Part shown: piece after piece, positions 61,501 to 64,000 of the stretch | Numbering within the stretch: the first letter of the stretch is position 1 | Layout of the letters: each line of letters begins with the position of its first letter | DNA from: Lutraria lutraria | Taxonomy: Eukaryota; Mollusca; Bivalvia; Venerida; Mactridae | Direction: 5' to 3' | DNA: 64,000 nt | NCBI GenBank assembly: GCA_964023205.1 | Contig: OZ026833.1 | Coordinates: 43,865,137-43,929,136, forward strand | Made by a program: the position numbers and the translations under genes | Notes under the pieces: generated by a model | The model's database searches: none | Told to the model about the DNA's origin: nothing | The model's input: only the letters and a program-made list of their open reading frames with translations

Positions 61501-64000
61501 TCTCTCCGAGCGGCCCTCTCTCAAGCAACAACAACCCTTCAGCAGCAGCATGAGTGTTCACACAGCACGATTTAACTATTAATTTTACTCTCAAGAGGGG
61601 CAACCTCTTAGCAACAACAACAACAACAACAACAACATAGGTTTGCTTTTCCCAAAGGGTGTTGCTTTGGAGAGGTTGCATTGTACACTTGAATCATTGC
61701 GTAGTTATAAAAATTAGTTATTGTGAAATGAGTCTTACATCTGACTTGATTTCACTAAAGGGAAGTAATCTTGGAGTAAATATATATTAAAGAGAAACTA
61801 ACATCAAAGTAAAACGGAATAGTATTGTTCTGGTGCAACCTGCAACCCTGTATAGAATGGCTCTCAAAAACACCACTAGACCCCAGATTTTTTAGTTCAG
61901 TTACATTGGTTTGCAAATGAGTTTGAAGTGTAACAAGATCTTACGAGTAAAAATTCAAAATTGGGGATCAAGTCAAAGTTTTTGCTTTACAAATATTATT
62001 ATAATATCAATTCTATATAACACCTAATAGTATTTAAGTTGCAAAAATATATGCAACAGGTTTAAGAATTTGAACATACCTCATTCAATGAAAATGTTAT
62101 CAAACATATCAATTAAATTTCAGTTAGATCTGTGAACAAAGGGAAACATTGGAAAAGGTAAAACGTGGTATTCATTGACAAGTGACCCTTAATCGGGGGT
62201 TATTTCGTACTAATTTAGCTGACAGTTTCTAGATGAATGGCCTTTATTCACAGGGTGACCTTTATTAAGGTGGCCACTAATACAGTTTTGACTACATATA
62301 CGTACATGAATTAATTAATGTATTAATTATAAAATGGTTTATTGACAGATAAATCGCCCGACAGTTCTATGCAGGGACTGAATGAGAGAACAATACCATA
62401 TACAGCAGGACCTTTCTAATCCGAACTAGCTCAGATTAGACGTTTTCGGATAGAAGGGTTTCGGATCACAAAGTTTTTTATCGTATTAAATAATAAATTC
62501 ATAATGAAAATCCGGACTTGCGGACGTGTTCGGTTTAGAGAGTATTCCGGATTAGAAAGGTTCGGATAAGGGAGGTTTTACTGTACCTTCAGTGCCATAC
62601 AAACAGCGGCAGCTCCATCTCTACGTAGATTATTCCAGCTTAAATCTAATTTCTTTATTCCAATATTGCTTACTGCAAGAGACATTAATTCAAAACGTAA
62701 ATTCAACATAGTTTTAATAGAACTATGACACTCTGGTTTCTAAACAGATGTTATATTTATCATTATGGTATTACATCCATTTTGTAATTGTGTTTTCCTA
62801 ACTTGAATTTGTAAATAAAATAATGGAAAATGCAGTTTTCCATAGCCATCAATCGCTCGGTGCACATGAAAATTGATTCGGACCAAAGTACTGCGTTTTT
62901 CTACATACGCCCATAGGTAACTGTATCATGAATATATTATAAAAATATGAAAAAAAATATATATATTTATTTATACTATATTAATATAGTAATAAATATT
63001 CTTTTTTTTTTCATATTTTTATAATCTATTCATGATACTGTTACCTGTGCATACGCCATGTAATTGATAAACTAGCTCCCGTTCCATGTTTCAGCCCAAG
63101 TCTATTTAGTTCAGTTTCAATGAGAACCTTCAGTACTTTGATTAGATCCTGCTTATATCAACATTCACCTAATGCTTTTCCTATTTTTGCTCCACCAACA
63201 TCGTCGAACTTATTTCCAGATAAAACCAGGTCTTCAATGTTGTCATCTTTCTGAAAATTAGAAAAAAAAACAAGTAGATTTTTATATGTGAGCATCGAGC
63301 ACAAATTAAACAAAATAGATGATTACTCAATTGCTTGATACCTTTATTAGTTCAGCAAATATTTCGGCTTGTCTTCTTTCGAATTGATTATCTGGAATAA
63401 TAGAAAAGAAACAGTCGTGTCAAACTACAATATTGACTGAAATATCTTAACACGTAATTCAGAGGGAAACGGAAAGACGGCGTCATCTCAGACTGGGTTT
63501 TATACCAGCTGGCTAATTCTAATTTTGGAAAATTACTAAAGTAGGCTATTGGTTAAGGCAGATTAGCACAGTCATGTAACAGTGGCGCTTCAGCTCGATA
63601 GGGCGGGCGTTTTCGTGTCTGTGAGTTAGAAACTGGTGCGCGGCATAATTATGTTCTCTGTGACGTTTTAATGGAAGACAATACTAGTATGTCTGAGATC
63701 ATTTGTACCGTACCGCTGATTAATCGGGTTGGAAAGTTGGCAGTTACTTCCGGAAAACATTGACAATATATATACATGTACTGGGTACTGCATCAAGGAA
63801 TACTGGTTTATTTATCAGCGCAACTATATACAGTTGAAGTACTGTTGAAACAAACGTAGAAATTGGTCAATATACACCCTTATCTGTTACATAAATTGTT
63901 CGTTATAATTAACGAAATTATTACTTGACATGTCCAGCCGTTTTATATGTTTAATATCCATAAAGACACTGGCAATAGCCTGAAGACCTTCCAAATCTAT
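58531..64000 (-). CDS. LRRC74A: Gene 3: LRRC74A-like leucine-rich repeat / EF-hand protein (5' end beyond window)
   Basis: Coding exons present: 64000-63925 (partial; 18 nt of this 94-nt exon and all earlier exons lie outside), 63391-63342, 63250-63169, 62672-62587, 61468-61274, 60645-60550, 60200-59940, 59576-59491, 58783-58531. The sum is 1185 nt, in frame, giving 394 residues plus stop. LRR motifs include LVLSGNKFDDVGG, LDLSWNNLRRDGA and LDLSWNGLAEEGARALG. EF-hand 1 is DTDSSQSVSKQE and EF-hand 2 is DLNDNEEIDYTE, the latter split between the last two exons. In the 65-residue LRR exon it differs from gene 2 at five positions, so the two are close duplicates, and parts of their introns also align. 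The last exon matches gene 2 exon 12b; no 12a-like exon is visible. The exon ending at 62587 has a donor altered by a transposon insertion. Confidence 0.9.
59260..59302. repeat. Three long G-tracts (G8, G10, G9)
   Basis: G runs at 59260-59267, 59275-59284 and 59294-59302, separated by 7 and 9 nt. They lie in the last intron of gene 3, on its template strand, and could form G-quadruplex structure (inference). Confidence 0.9.
59740..59860 (-). mobile_element. SINE family 2 fragment (degraded)
   Basis: TCTCCATATGTGCAGGAAAA, GTCAGATTTGATTTTCATGG and GAAGGGTATG align with the body of the 33568 copy. Boundaries uncertain. Confidence 0.55.
61491..61685. mobile_element. Family A miniature inverted-repeat element (copy 7)
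   Basis: Starts TACAGTACAATCTCTCCGAG and ends GGAGAGGTTGCATTGTA. It contains an AAC triplet expansion (about 61610-61636). Its left edge is 22 nt upstream (in transcript sense) of the acceptor of the 61468-61274 exon. Confidence 0.85.
62119..62296. mobile_element. Family B miniature element (long copy)
   Basis: TTCAGTTAGATCTGTGAACA at the left; GTGGCCACTAATACAGTTTT then GACTAC at the right; internal GAATGGCCTTTATTCACAGG. Gene 3 intron. Confidence 0.55.
62401..62585. mobile_element. TA-flanked miniature element overlapping a gene 3 splice donor
   Basis: Left TACAGCAGGACCTTTCTAAT and, inverted, right TACAGTAAAACCTCCCTTAT. CTAATCCGAAC / GTTCGGATTAGA-type segments repeat inside. TA target sites at 62401-62402 and 62584-62585. 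CAGTAAAACCTC ends are of the pogo/Tigger type. The right TA forms intron positions +2/+3 after the exon ending at 62587. Confidence 0.88.
62840..63105 (-). repeat. Dispersed repeat, family D, split by a later insertion
   Basis: Family D blocks (CGTAGTACTTTGGTCC-type and GGCGTATGTAGAAAAACGCA on the minus strand; GAAACATGGAACGGGAGCTA) lie on either side of the 62912-63049 palindrome. Confidence 0.55.
62912..63049. mobile_element. 138-bp palindromic element with perfect 8-bp target duplication
   Basis: The ends CATAGGTAAC and CACAGGTAAC (inverted) continue into a long near-perfect palindrome with ATTATAAAAATATGAAAAA arms. It is flanked by CATACGCC at 62904-62911 and again at 63050-63057. An 8-bp duplication suggests a hAT-class miniature element (inference). 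Gene 3 intron, about 120 bp from the 63250-63169 exon. Confidence 0.85.

Overview
The window looks like invertebrate animal nuclear DNA, most likely a bivalve mollusc (inference). It is AT-rich, its genes are split by phase-conserved GT-AG introns, and it is full of short inverted-repeat elements and tRNA-derived SINEs of the kind common in bivalve genomes. There is no prokaryotic gene organisation.

The coding content is one tandem family: three paralogous genes, all on the minus strand, each encoding a leucine-rich-repeat (RNI/LRRC74A-type) domain followed by two EF-hands and a basic C-terminal tail. Gene 1 (13094 down to 440; 12 coding exons, 680 aa) is the most diverged. Gene 2 (55368 down to 41592; 11 shared exons plus two alternative last exons, 620 or 635 aa) is complete. 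Gene 3 (from beyond the right edge down to 58531) has its last nine coding exons here and is a close relative of gene 2. Internal exon lengths (108, 94, 50, 82, 86, 195, 96, 261/270 and 86 bp) and phases match between paralogs, which is the strongest support for the models.

Layout: 1-440, 3' flank of gene 1; 440-13.1 kb, gene 1, with a 1.5 kb 22-bp minisatellite in its last intron; 13.1-41.5 kb, a 28 kb stretch with no supportable host gene but many transposon remnants, including a 1.03 kb foldback element with transposase remains; 41.6-55.4 kb, gene 2; 55.4-58.5 kb, spacer; 58.5-64 kb, gene 3.

The most interesting points are: (i) gene 2 carries two homologous, phase-compatible terminal exons, so it can end in two different basic tails; (ii) in gene 3 a TA-flanked miniature transposon inserted at intron positions +2/+3, so the 5' splice site is now partly made of transposon end; (iii) the minisatellite runs directly into the end of a miniature transposon and may have grown from it; (iv) two palindromic elements have 8-bp target duplications. 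No new multi-gene system such as defence, biosynthesis or CRISPR is visible.
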